NCBI GenBank assembly: GCA_963721115.1
Contig: CAVRIA010000025.1
Span: 30,319-94,318 of the forward strand
Origin: CAVRIA01 sp963721115
Lineage (GTDB): Bacteria > Desulfobacterota > Binatia > HRBIN30 > CADEER01
Direction of reading: 5' to 3'
Length of the DNA: 64,000 nt
Shown here: in pieces, positions 34,751 to 44,500 of the stretch
Layout: the number at the start of each line of letters is the position of its first letter
How positions within the stretch are numbered: position 1 is the first letter of the stretch
The notes under the pieces: generated by a model
What the model was told of the DNA's origin: nothing
Database searches by the model: none
What the model saw: the letters and a program-made list of their open reading frames with translations, nothing else
Translations under genes and position numbers: made by a program

Positions 34751-35959
34751 TCAGCGGTATTTCCGCAGCTCCAGGCGCGCCACCATGCCGCGGTGCACCT
34801 CGTCCGGTCCGTCGGCGAGCCGCAGCGCCCGCGCCATCCCCATGAGGCGGCTGAGCTCCGGGTCCGCCACCCCTTCGCCGCCGTGAATCTGAATGGCGGC
34901 GTCGACCACCATCTGCAGCACGTTCGGAGCGACGACCTTGATCGCCGAGATGTCGGTGAGAGCCTCGAAGACGCCGTGGCAGTCCAGCTCCCATGCGGCC
35001 TTCAGCGTCAGCAGTCGCGCCTGATCGATCGCCATTCGGCAGTTGGCGATGACGTCGCGGTTGCCGCCCAGGTTGGCCAGTGGCTTGCCGAAGGCGACCC
35101 GTCCGACGGCTCGCTCGCACAGGCGTTGCAGCGCCCGCTCCGCGGCGCCGATGGCGCGCATGCAGTGATGGATGCGCCCCGGCCCGAGCCGTCCCTGGGC
35201 GACTTCGAAGCCGCGCCCGGGCCCGGCGATGAAGTTGCTCTTCGGCACCCGGACGCCGTCGAACACGATCTCGCCATGACCGTGCGGCTCGTCGAGGTGA
35301 CCGAACACCGGCACCATGCGCACGATCTTCACCCCTGGGGCGTCCATGGGCACGATCACCATCGAGTGGCGCTGGTGGCGCTCGGCGCTCGGGTCGGTCA
35401 CGCCCATGAAGATCAGGAACTTGCAGCGCGGGTCTCCCGCGCCGCTGGTCCACCACTTCTGGCCGTTGACGACGATCTGATCGCCGTCGACCTCGCAGGT
35501 CGCCTTCATGTTGGTGGCGTCGCTCGACGCCACCGCCGGCTCGGTCATGGCGAAGCCGGAGCGGATCTCGCCGTCGAGAAGCGGCTTCAGCCAGCGCTCC
35601 TTCTGCTCCGGCGAGCCGTAGCGGACCAGCACCTCGGCGTTGCCGGTGTCCGGGGCGCTGCAGTTGAAGACCTCGGGCGCCAGGAAGCTCCTGCCCATGA
35701 TCTCCGCCAGCGGCGCGTAGTCGCGATTGTCGAGGCCGGCGCCGTATTCGCTCTCGGGAAGGAAGAGGTTCCAGAGTCCGGCCGACTTCGCCTCTGCCTT
35801 CAGCTCGTCGAGGACGGGCGGGATGCGCCACTGCCGCCAATCGTCGCTGCGGACGAGCTGGCCGAGATAGGTCTGCTCCCGCGGCACGACCCGGTCGCGC
35901 ACGAAGCGCTCGACCAGCGCGATGTACTCCCGTGCCCGCTCCGAATGCTCGAAATCCAT
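34751..35959 (-). CDS. Acyl-CoA dehydrogenase, ACAD10/11-like
   Basis: 402-residue FAD-dependent acyl-CoA dehydrogenase. Visible features are FAMTEPAVASSDATNMKATC (substrate/FAD loop), VVNGQKWWTSGAGDPRCKF, FDGVRVPKSNFIAGPGRGFE, and the C-terminal AAIQIHGGEGVADPELSRLM and ALRLADGPDEVHRGMVA, the ACAD10/11 signature. This group handles long or branched acyl-CoAs, including 4-hydroxy or phosphorylated acyl chains in eukaryotic homologues. The start at 35959 (MDFEHSERAREY) gives the normal N-terminus. It lies 75 nt downstream of nothing co-directional: the ClpP-like gene upstream of it ends at 36624 on the same strand and starts the pair, so clpP-like and this gene are tandem on the minus strand with the 36034 gene reading away from it. 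Confidence 0.93.
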   Translation of the reverse strand: MDFEHSERAREYIALVERFVRDRVVPREQTYLGQLVRSDDWRQWRIPPVLDELKAEAKSAGLWNLFLPESEYGAGLDNRDYAPLAEIMGRSFLAPEVFNCSAPDTGNAEVLVRYGSPEQKERWLKPLLDGEIRSGFAMTEPAVASSDATNMKATCEVDGDQIVVNGQKWWTSGAGDPRCKFLIFMGVTDPSAERHQRHSMVIVPMDAPGVKIVRMVPVFGHLDEPHGHGEIVFDGVRVPKSNFIAGPGRGFEVAQGRLGPGRIHHCMRAIGAAERALQRLCERAVGRVAFGKPLANLGGNRDVIANCRMAIDQARLLTLKAAWELDCHGVFEALTDISAIKVVAPNVLQMVVDAAIQIHGGEGVADPELSRLMGMARALRLADGPDEVHRGMVARLELRKYR

Positions 35960-36033
35960 CCGACCCTCCCCTCGCGGTGCGTTGGCACCCCGCCCGGCCG
36001 CACGGCCGGCGGCAGGGGCAGCCGAACGCGCCG

Positions 36034-36624
36034 TCAGGCGAGCGCGTCCATCGACGCTATGATGCCGCTCACCAGCCCGTACTCCTTCGCCTCCTCGGCG
36101 GACATCCAGAAGTTGCGCTCGGTGTCCTTCTCGACTCGCTTGATCGACTGGCCCGTCTTCTCGGCGATGATGCGGATCAGGCGCGCGCGCATGCGCAGGA
36201 TCTCCTGCGCCTCGATCTCGAGGTCGGTCGCCCGCCCTCCGGCGCCGCCCCAGGGCTGGTGCAGCAGGAAGCGCGTGTTGGGCAGGCAGTAGCGGTCCTT
36301 GAGCGGCGCCGCCAGGAAGATGTGCGCCCCGGCGCTCGCCACCCAGCCGGTGCCGATCATGCGCACCCGCGCCTTCACGAAGTTGATCATGTCGTAGATC
36401 GTGTCCGCCGACTCGACGTGCCCGCCCTGCGAATGGACGTACATGGTGATGTCGTCGCTCGAGGCGGCCGACAGGACGATCAGCTGCTCCATCACGTCGC
36501 GCGCCAGACGCGAGTCGATCTCGCCGCAGATCACGATCGTGCGGCTCTCGAAGAGCTTCTCGCCGACCTTGCCCCGCCAGGGAATGTCTATGACCGCCGG
36601 GGGAGTATCGTTGGTCTCCGTCAT
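36034..36624 (-). CDS. ClpP-family serine protease homologue
   Basis: 196 residues with the ClpP/crotonase fold. The catalytic Ser is in GTGWVASAGAHIFLAAP (E. coli ClpP has GQAASMGA), the His in NTRFLLHQPWGG, and the Asp in EKDTERNFWMSAEEAKEYGL, so the triad is complete. The usual SPGG loop is replaced by VHSQGGHVES, unlike standard ClpP. Start at 36624 follows AGGAGCGAG; a longer upstream frame shadows the radical SAM gene. No clpX, clpA or tig is nearby, so this is an orphan, possibly divergent ClpP paralogue. It could function without, or with an unusual, unfoldase. The acyl-CoA dehydrogenase lies 74 nt downstream. Confidence 0.85.
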   Translation of the reverse strand: MTETNDTPPAVIDIPWRGKVGEKLFESRTIVICGEIDSRLARDVMEQLIVLSAASSDDITMYVHSQGGHVESADTIYDMINFVKARVRMIGTGWVASAGAHIFLAAPLKDRYCLPNTRFLLHQPWGGAGGRATDLEIEAQEILRMRARLIRIIAEKTGQSIKRVEKDTERNFWMSAEEAKEYGLVSGIIASMDALA

Positions 36625-36777
36625 CTCGCTCCTCACTGTTGCTTCCGTTGCGTATGATACCTGCCGGCCGCGCAAAGAAAAAGCGGCCGCCGAGCAGCCC
36701 CGGACCGAGCTCCCCCGATCCACTCCGCCGCGCCGCCAGGTTTGCGACGAATCGCGTTCCGTGCCACGACTACGCCG

Positions 36778-38808
36778 ATGATCCGACCCATTTGGCTCCT
36801 GAGCCTGGACACCGACCAGTTCTGCGCCCCGCCACTGACCACCGGGGCTCTGAAGGCGTTCTTCACCGCCAACGGCCGCAGCGCCCCGCACAGCGAGGTC
36901 GACCTCGTCCACTTCGCCAATCGCGACGGCCTCGACCGATGGCTCGCCGGCCCCTGGCGGCGACAGGTGCGGCCGCGGGCGGAGACCGCCGCGCGCGCCG
37001 GTCTGCAGCCGGTTCTCGGTGTCAGCTGCTACACGTGGAACGCGGCGGAGTTTCTGGAAGTGGTCCGCGTCGCCAAGACCGCGGTGCCCGAGCTGATGGT
37101 CGTCGCCGGTGGCCCGCACGTCCAGCGCGCCGAGGACTTCCTCTACGGCGATGGGATCGACGTGGTCGTGCTCGGCGAGGGCGAGGAGACGTTCACCGAG
37201 CTGCTCGACTGCGCCACGCGCGACGACTGGAGCCGCGTCGCCGGCATCGCCTACCTGTCGGCGGACGGCGCCGTCCACCGGACCGAGCCGCGCCCGCGCT
37301 CCACCGAGCTCGACCGCTTTCCCTCCGCCCTCGACGTGGTGCCGCTGCGCGACGCGGCCGGCGCCCCGCTCTATCGCCAGGTCGCCTACGAGACCAGCCG
37401 CGGATGCCCTTACCGCTGCTCGTTCTGCGAGTGGGGCACGGGCGCCATCGGCACGAAGATGGTCCAGTTCTCCCTCGACCGCATCCGGCGCGATCTCGAG
37501 CGGCTCGTCGAGGGTGGCGTCAACGACATCTGGTTCGCCGATTCGAACTTCGGCGCGCTGCGCGAGGACCTCGGCAAGGCCGAGATCGTCGTCGACCTGC
37601 GCCGGCGCACCGGTCTGCCGCACACCTTCGCGACCTCGTGGTCGAAGAATCACAACCGGCGCGTGCAGGAGATCGTACGGCTGCTGCACCGCAACGGCCT
37701 GCTCTGGCACTACCACCTGGCGCTGCAGACACTCACCCCGCTCGCGCTCGAGCTCTCCCACCGCACCAACATGCGGGCGAACGACTACGAGCCGGTCGTC
37801 AAGGCACTAGCCACCGAGGGCGTGCCGGTCACCGCCGAGCTCATCTGGGGACTTCCGGGCGACAATCTCGCCGACTTCGCCGCCAATCTCGACCATCTGT
37901 TCTCGGTGTTCCCCAACATCAACATCTTCGCCTACACGCTTCTCCCCGGCACCGAGTTCTTCGACCGGCGCGAGGAGTACCGCCTGCTCACGCTGCCGGT
38001 AGCGGGCTACGGCAAGGCGAAGGGTGAGTACGTGGTCGGCTGCCACACCTTCCCGCGCGAGGAGGGGGAGGAGGGCTACGTCCTGGTCGCCAGCCACGTC
38101 ATGTTCTCGCGCGGCCACGTGATTCCGTACACGCTGCGCCTGCTGGCCCTCGACCGGCGGACCTCGGTGTCGGCCTTGCTGCGGAGCGTCGTGCGCGATC
38201 TGATCGCCGAGTTCGCGGAGGAGGTGCCGGACGAGGCGCGACGCACTCGCATGGCGATCTACGAGAGTCGAGCCGCGCTCTACCTGGCGTTTCTCCGCGA
38301 CGCCGACCGCGCCTACGCGGTCATCCGGCGTACCGTCCGCCGACACCTGACCGAGGCCGGTGCCGCGGATCTCTGGGAGCAGGCGGCGAAGGTGCTGGCC
38401 CTCGATCAGGCGCTGTGTCCGCGCACCGGTCCGAGCCGCACCATCGTCGAGAGCTTCGACTTCGACGCCGATCTGGTTCTCGCCGCCCTCGGTGAGATGG
38501 AGCGACCCGACCCCGCCCTCCTCGCCTTCGGGGCGGGGGTCGAGCTCGAGATCCAGCACCCGGCCCGAGTGGGAGAGGTCCTGCTCGACCCGGACGGCGG
38601 CGCCTGGATGCGCGGCCGCATCCGTTCGGCGCAGCGCGACGGGCGCCGCGTCGCTGCCCCGGTCGCCTGGTTCGCCGAACAGGGCGGAGGAGTCGAGGCG
38701 AACGGGTTGCGAGGGTCTTCCACGGCCGTCGAAACGCGACGCCGGAAAGCGGCGCCCGAGCCGTTGACCGCGCTTGGCGCGAAGAGCTACAGCACACCGT
38801 ACGAGTGA
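36778..38808 (+). CDS. B12-binding-domain radical SAM protein
   Basis: 676 residues. An N-terminal cobalamin-binding-like domain (about 1-170; LMVVAGGPHVQRAEDFLYG and VVVLGEGEETFTELL are typical) precedes the radical SAM barrel with the cluster motif CPYRCSFC in YETSRGCPYRCSFCEWG. Later barrel elements are FADSNFGALREDL and LIWGLPGDNLADF. A ~250-residue C-terminal extension follows. This is the BchE/P-methyltransferase-like class that methylates or rearranges unactivated carbons; the substrate is unknown, and no peptide precursor gene is evident beside it. The ATG at 36778 gives the natural N-terminus. Its stop is 4 nt before the ilv leader peptide start. Confidence 0.88.
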   Translation: MIRPIWLLSLDTDQFCAPPLTTGALKAFFTANGRSAPHSEVDLVHFANRDGLDRWLAGPWRRQVRPRAETAARAGLQPVLGVSCYTWNAAEFLEVVRVAKTAVPELMVVAGGPHVQRAEDFLYGDGIDVVVLGEGEETFTELLDCATRDDWSRVAGIAYLSADGAVHRTEPRPRSTELDRFPSALDVVPLRDAAGAPLYRQVAYETSRGCPYRCSFCEWGTGAIGTKMVQFSLDRIRRDLERLVEGGVNDIWFADSNFGALREDLGKAEIVVDLRRRTGLPHTFATSWSKNHNRRVQEIVRLLHRNGLLWHYHLALQTLTPLALELSHRTNMRANDYEPVVKALATEGVPVTAELIWGLPGDNLADFAANLDHLFSVFPNINIFAYTLLPGTEFFDRREEYRLLTLPVAGYGKAKGEYVVGCHTFPREEGEEGYVLVASHVMFSRGHVIPYTLRLLALDRRTSVSALLRSVVRDLIAEFAEEVPDEARRTRMAIYESRAALYLAFLRDADRAYAVIRRTVRRHLTEAGAADLWEQAAKVLALDQALCPRTGPSRTIVESFDFDADLVLAALGEMERPDPALLAFGAGVELEIQHPARVGEVLLDPDGGAWMRGRIRSAQRDGRRVAAPVAWFAEQGGGVEANGLRGSSTAVETRRRKAAPEPLTALGAKSYSTPYE

Positions 38809-38812
38809 TCGC

Positions 38813-38935
38813 ATGAACGGACGACCCGAGCAGAGAATCACCGATACCGAAAACGCGCCCGTCGCCGGCGTCGTCGTCCCGGTCGTGGTGGTGGTAGGCC
38901 GCTGGAAGCGGACCTGCCTGGCCCCCGTCATGTGA
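38813..38935 (+). CDS. Valine-rich leader peptide of the ilvBN operon
   Basis: 40-codon reading frame beginning MNGRPEQRIT and ending LAPVM-stop. Residues 20-28 are VVVPVVVVV: eight valines in nine codons (38870-38896), far above chance and just what valine-sensing attenuators use (compare ivbL of enterobacteria). A weak ribosome-binding site (GAG, 7-9 nt upstream) precedes the ATG. The frame ends 26 nt before the terminator hairpin. Its role would be regulatory translation, not a stable product. It was found by reading the sequence between the radical SAM gene and ilvB; no homologue is claimed. Confidence 0.85.
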   Translation: MNGRPEQRITDTENAPVAGVVVPVVVVVGRWKRTCLAPVM

Positions 38936-38999
38936 CGCGATCGCTCTCGAGCCAGGTGCCCAAAGGCCCGCTTCCGAAAAGGAAGCGGGCCTTTTTTTT
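38904..38999 (+). promoter_or_regulatory. Transcription attenuator: antiterminator and intrinsic terminator before ilvB
   Basis: Terminator: AAAGGCCCGCTTCC (38962-38975) pairs perfectly with 38981-38994 around GAAAA, followed by T8 (38992-38999). Antiterminator: GGAAGCGG at 38904-38911, just after the valine codons, is complementary to CCGCTTCC (38968-38975), the left arm of the terminator. The same octamer also occurs in the right arm (38981-38988), so two identical strands compete for one partner. A ribosome stalled on valine codons would leave 38904-38911 free to form the antiterminator; a ribosome reaching the stop would cover it and allow termination. Confidence 0.85.
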
Positions 39000-39047
39000 G
39001 CCCGCAGCGGAGAGAGTCCACCGCCAACCACGAGAAAAGGAGACGAA

Positions 39048-40861
39048 ATGCACGCCATAGCCACAGCGATCCCCAACCCCCCGGCCAGCCGCCCCGGCGA
39101 GGGACGGACCGGAGCCCGCATCATCTGCGACGCCCTCAAGGCGAACGGGGTGCACACGGTCTTCGGCTACTCCGGCGGCGCCATCCTCCACTTCTACGAC
39201 GCGCTGCACCGCGACCCCGACCTGTACCACGTCATGGTCCGGCACGAGCAGGCGGCCGCCCATGCCGCGGCCGGGTACGCGCGCGCCACCGGACGGCCCG
39301 GCGTCTGCGTGGCCACCAGCGGCCCCGGCGCCACCAACCTCCTCACCGGGATCATGGACGGCCACATGGACTCGACGCCGATGGTGATCCTGTGCGGCCA
39401 GGTCGACTCGCGGCTCATCGGCAAAGACGCCTTTCAGGAAACCGACGTCATGTCGATCACCGCCTCCGTCACCAAGCACGGCTTCCAGCCGCGCCATGTC
39501 GACGAAGTCGAGGGCATCCTCCACGCCGCCTTTCACATCGCCGCCACGGGCCGCCCGGGACCGGTGTTCATCGATCTGCCCAAGGACGTCCTCATGGCGA
39601 TCACCGAGCGGCGCTCGCCGCGCCCGCTGCCCCTGCCCGGCTATCGCAACCGAATCGATCCCGATCCCGCCGCCATCGCCGCCGCGGCCGATCTGCTCCG
39701 GGGGGCCGAGCGACCGCTGCTCCTGCTCGGCGGCGGGGCGCTCATCGCTGACGCCGGCGCGCCTCTTCTCGCCCTCGCCGAACGCCTCGATCTGCCCGTG
39801 GTCTCGACCATCAACGCCAAAGGGGTGATCCCCGAGAGCCACCCGTCGTCGCACGGCATGATCGGCATGTACGGGCGCAAGTCGGGCGTCTGGGCTCTGA
39901 TGAACACCGACCTCCTGCTCGCCTTCGGGTGCCGCTTCACCGACCGCATCACGGGAGACGCCGCGCGCTTCGCGGCCGGCAAGAAGATCGTCCACGTCGA
40001 CGTCGACGCCTACGAGCTCGGAAAGAACGTCCCCGTCGCCCTGGCCATTCAGGCGGACGCCGCCAAGACCGCGCAGGCGCTGCTGCGGCCACCGCCGGGC
40101 ATACGCCCGGCGAGCCGCGGCGGCGCTGGGCGCGGCAGGCCCGCGCCGCGCGCGAGATGTGCGTTCGCTGCGTTCCCCATACGGCTCGCAGTGGCGTCCA
40201 TCCCAAGCTGGTCATGGACGAGCTCAACCGCGTGCGCCGCCCGGACGACATCGTCACCACCGGCGTCGGGCAGCACCAGATGTTCGCCAGCCATTTTCTC
40301 GTCCACGATCGGCCGCGCACCTTCATCAGCTCCTGCGGAGCGGGCACCATGGGATACGGGCTGCCGGCCGCCATCGGCGCGGCCTTCGGGCGGCCGGACG
40401 CCGCGGTGTTCGTGATCGACGGCGACGGGAGCTTTCAGATGACCGGGCAGGAGCTGGCGACCGTCGCGCAGGAGGGACTGAAGATCGTCATCCTGGTGCT
40501 CGACAACCGGCAGCTCGGCATGGTCCGCCAGTGGCAGGACCGCGTCTACGAGGGCCGCCACGAGGCGGTTCACTTCGGCGCGCGGCCCGGCCATCCGGAC
40601 TTCGCCCTGCTCGCCCGCGCCTACGGGCTGGCGGCGGACGAGGTGTCGAGCCCCGAGCACCTTCGCCCGGCGCTCGACGCGGCGCTGGCGCGCGACGGGG
40701 CGACGCTGATTCACATCACCGTCGATCCGCTCGTCGACAACCTGCCGATGATGCCGGCGGGCACCGACTTCTCCCACTTCCACGGCAACTGCGTCCTGCG
40801 TCCCGGCGAGCCGTTCACCGGCGCGGAGGCGCGTGCTCTGGCGGAGGCGGCCCATGGTTGA
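39048..40861 (+). CDS. ilvB: Acetolactate synthase large subunit IlvB, frameshift near 40100
   Basis: First committed step of valine/leucine (and isoleucine) synthesis, condensing pyruvates with ThDP, Mg and FAD. From ATG 39048 (after AAAAGGAG) the PYR domain shows GVHTVFGYSGGAILHFYDAL, the catalytic Glu in VRHEQAAAHAAAGYARATG, and SGPGATNLLTGIMDG. The FAD domain follows to ~residue 345. After a frame change between about 40090 and 40115 the PP domain continues with SSCGAGTMGYGLPAA, GDGSFQMTGQELAT and LGMVRQWQD. Total is ~604 residues, slightly long. The break falls in a GC-repetitive stretch and is probably an assembly error. The gene overlaps ilvN by 8 nt and is controlled by the upstream valine attenuator. 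Confidence 0.93.
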
Positions 40862-41414
40862 ACGCGGTTTGCTCGAAGACGCCGACGTCATCCTCGTCGC
40901 CTACGTCCACAACCGACCCGGCGTCCTGGCCAAGATCGCCAGCATGTTCCATCGGCGCGGTCTCAACATCCGGACGCTGACGGTCGGCACCACCCACGAG
41001 GCTGAGCTTTCCAAGATCGTGGTGCGCGTGGCGGGGCCGCGTCCGGAGCTGGAGCGCCTCGTCCCCTCCGTCGCCAATCTCGTCGACGTGCTCTCGGTCG
41101 AGCTGTCCGACGCCACCGCGTTGCGCGCACAGGAGCTGTGCCTGGTGCGCGTCGCCGCCGCGGACCGCGGCCGGCGCGAGGCGATCCTCGCGGCGGCGGC
41201 GCCGTTTCAAGCGGCCCTCGTCGATGGTGGCGGCGGTACTGTTGTACTCGAGGTGGCGGCGACGCCGAGCGCCGTCGAGCTCTTCATCGAAACGCTGGGC
41301 CGCTTCGAGATCCTCGACATCAGCCGCACCGGCGTGACCACGATGCCGGGACCGCGCGCCCCGACGCTTCGGCTTGCCGAGGCGGTGCCCGGGCCGTCCG
41401 ACGGCAGCTCTTGA
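40854..41414 (+). CDS. ilvN: Acetolactate synthase small (regulatory) subunit IlvN/IlvH
   Basis: 186 residues. The N-terminal ACT domain is ILVAYVHNRPGVLAKIASMF followed by HRRGLNIRTLTVGTTHEAEL, the valine-binding segment of AHAS regulatory subunits. A second alpha/beta C-terminal domain ends in GRFEILDISRTGVTTMPG. It binds IlvB, raises activity and gives valine feedback inhibition. The start at 40854 (MVERGLLEDADV) overlaps the ilvB stop by 8 nt, indicating translational coupling; an in-frame ATG at 40833 is less likely. A strong hairpin follows the stop. No ilvC follows; the next gene is unrelated. Confidence 0.95.
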   Translation: MVERGLLEDADVILVAYVHNRPGVLAKIASMFHRRGLNIRTLTVGTTHEAELSKIVVRVAGPRPELERLVPSVANLVDVLSVELSDATALRAQELCLVRVAAADRGRREAILAAAAPFQAALVDGGGGTVVLEVAATPSAVELFIETLGRFEILDISRTGVTTMPGPRAPTLRLAEAVPGPSDGSS

Positions 41415-41418
41415 TCGG

Positions 41419-41452
41419 CCGGACGCGGCTGCGGCTGGCAGCCGCGCTCCGG
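41419..41452 (+). terminator. Hairpin after ilvN
   Basis: CCGGACGCGGCTGC (41419-41432) pairs with GCAGCCGCGCTCCGG (41438-41452), with one bulge, around GGCTG, starting 5 nt after the ilvN stop. There is no T-tract, so this is a terminator-like structure or mRNA 3'-end stabiliser for the ilvBN transcript. Confidence 0.5.
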
Positions 41453-41586
41453 CGATGGCATCCCGCGCAACAGCTTCGCGTCGGGACATTCCGTCAGGTT
41501 GACGCGGCATACGGCCCCCCTCTACACAGATGGTCTGCGATCCGTATCCTCGGTCGGGGAACGCCGAGGAGAACAAACGAGGGGGG

Positions 41587-44500
41587 ATGATGTCTCGAAC
41601 TGGGCATTCGCTGCGGAATCTCATCGTCGCGCTCACCATCAGCCTCGTCGCCATGGCCTGTGGCGACGACAACGACGGCTCCACCCCGACGCCGACGCCG
41701 CCGGCGACGGCGACGGCGACCGCCGAGCCGAGCGCGACGCCGAGCCCGACCGCGACCGAGGAGCCAAGCGCCACGGCGACGGCGACCGAGGAGCCCACGG
41801 CCACCGCGACGGCGGGCAATCCCGTGCTCGCTCTGCCGGTCGACGCGACCATCGGTCTGCCGGGCCTGACGTCCAGCATCGACGTCGCCGTCGACTCGAT
41901 CGGCGAGCCGCACATCTACGGAGTCGACCAGAGCTCGGGGCTCTTCGTTCAGGGCTACGAGACCGCCAAGGTGCGCTTCTGGCAGATGGACGCCTTCCGT
42001 CGCGTCGCCGAGGGACGGCTGAGCGAGCTCTTCGGACGCCTCACCCTCGGCATGGACGCCGAGATGCGCACCGTGTTCACGACGCGCAAGGGCCAGCGCA
42101 TCGAGGAGGCGCTGTGGGAGCGCCTGGTCGACGAGGCGCCCGACTCCGCCCAGCTGGCACAGGCGTTCTCGGCCGGGGTGAACGCGTGGCTCGCCGACCT
42201 GCGGGCCGGGCGCAACGGCGCCACCCTGCCGCCGGAGTACGGGATCGTCGGCCTCGGGCCGGAAGCGCTCGACGACTGGCGCCCGCAGGACTCCCTCGCC
42301 ATCGGTCGCCTGCAGGCATGGTCGCTGTCGGAAACACTGGGCGAGGAGATCGGCGCCGCCGAACGCGTAGCCGCCCTGCCCGACGCGCTGCTGCGCGACG
42401 TGTTCCGCAGCGCCCCGGCGGCGCCGGCCACGGTGCTTCCGGTGGGAGGCTCGGCGCAGGCTGGTGGTGCGGGTGCAGCCGCCGCTGCGCGAGTGCCGGC
42501 GATGCCGCCCCTCGAGACCCTGCGCCTGGTGCGCGAGATGCTCGACCGCAACGCCGACCTCAATCCGATCGGGCGGCCGCAGCGCGGTCTCGGCAGCAAC
42601 AACTGGATCGTTTCGCCCCAGCTGTCCGCCAACGGCTTCGCCATGCTGGCCAACGATCCGCACCTGCAGCTCTTCAATCCTCCGATCTGGCACATGGTGC
42701 AGCTCGACGGGGGCGACGGCCTGCGCGTCAATGGCGTGAACTTCCCCGGACTGCCCGGTGTCATTCTCGGCCACAACGACTTCGGCGCCTGGGGCGCCAC
42801 GGTGGCCGTCTTCGACGTCACCGACGTCTACGTCGAGACCATCACCACTCCCCCCGACTACCCCGCGTCGCCGCGCACCGTGCTGTTCAACGGCAAGCAG
42901 GTTCCCGTTCTGCGCATCGACGATTCCATTCGCCTGAACGACGGCACCAGCGTGCCCCTCGTCATCGAGGTCGTCCCCCACCACGGGCCGATGGTGCCGG
43001 ACCCGGATCTCGGCGACGGCGTCGAAGGGCTGGCGGCCACCGGCATGAGCTTCCGATGGACGGGGCAGGAGGTGACTCTCGACTCGCTCTTCCTCAACCA
43101 GCTCAACCGGGCGCGCAACGTCGACGAGTTCAAGGACGCCATCCGCCACTTCGCCGTCGGCGCGCAGAACTGGGTGTGGGCGGACATCCACGGCGACATC
43201 GCCTACTTTCCGTACGTCCTGGTTCCGCAGCGCCCCAAGGGCACGGTGCCGTACCTGCCCATGCCGGGCACGGGAGAGGCCGAGTGGCTGCAGGATGATC
43301 AGGGGAATCCGCTGTGGCTGCCGGAGGACCAGTTTCCGCAGGCGGTCAACCCGCCGCTCGGCTACCTGGCCACCGCCAACAACGACCAGATCGGCAACAC
43401 ACTCGACAACGACCCGCTCAACGACCCGCTCTATCTCACCTTCACCGCCGATCTCGGCTTTCGCGAGCAACGCATCCAGGACATGCTGTCCAACCGCGCC
43501 AAGCTGCGCCCCGAAGGGGCCAAGATCACCATGGCGGACATGTCCGCCTACCAGTACGACACGGTCAGCCTCGAGGCATCGCGCCTGGTTCCCTTCCTGT
43601 TCGCGGCGGCCGACGAGCGTTCGGATCTGGTGACGCCGTCGATGGCCGACGCGATCGAGCGCCTGCGCGTCTGGGGTGCGGACAAGACCGGTTCGCCGGC
43701 CTGGAGGATGACCTCGGGCATCGACGCGGCGACGGAGCGCGACGACGTCACGCCGCGGACGCAGCCGGTCACGGACGAGGAGCGCGCCGACGCGGTCGCC
43801 TCGTCGATTTACGCCGCGTGGACGACGCGCCTCAGTCGCAAAGTGTTCGCCGACGACTTCGCCGGCACCGGCATCGGCGTGCCCGGCGGGGACGATGCCA
43901 CCAAGGCGCTGCTCCACATCCTCGAAGACGTCGATCGCACCGACCCCGGCTTCGTCGTCCACACCAAGGGAGACGACGGGCAGAGCACGCTCTGGGACGA
44001 CAAGAGCACGCCGCAGGTCGAGACGCGCGACGAGGTTCTGCTCGCCGCTCTGGGCGACGGCCTGGACTTCCTGCAGTCGAAGTTCGCCGACGCCGATCCG
44101 AACGGCTGGCTATGGGGCAAGATCCACCAGGTGCGCTTCCAGCACTTCTTCGGCCAGGCCGGAATTCCCACCTTCGATCTCGGCAACTTCGCCGCGCCCG
44201 GCGGCCGCTTCACCGTCAACGTCGGCGACTACAGCTTGAACTCCGACAACTTCGTCTTCTCGGACGGCCCGTCGCAGCGCTTCGTCGCCGTCCTCGATCC
44301 GTCAGGCGTCCGCGCGGTGAACATCCTGCCCGGCGGCAACAACGGCGATCCGGGCAGCGCCGCCGCCTACAATCGCATCGACCCGGACATCCACTACGGG
44401 GATCTGGTCCCCGGCTGGATCAACGGTGACACCTTCGAATATCGGGTCAGTCGGCAGGCCGTCGCCGACGACACGCAGTTGCACGTTCGCTACGTCCCGG

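Noticed and set aside
41690..41820. GC-rich trinucleotide-like repeats near the start of the acylase fusion as a CRISPR or tandem repeat
   Set aside because: They encode the Thr/Pro/Ala linker of the lipoprotein; units are irregular and in frame, with no spacer structure.
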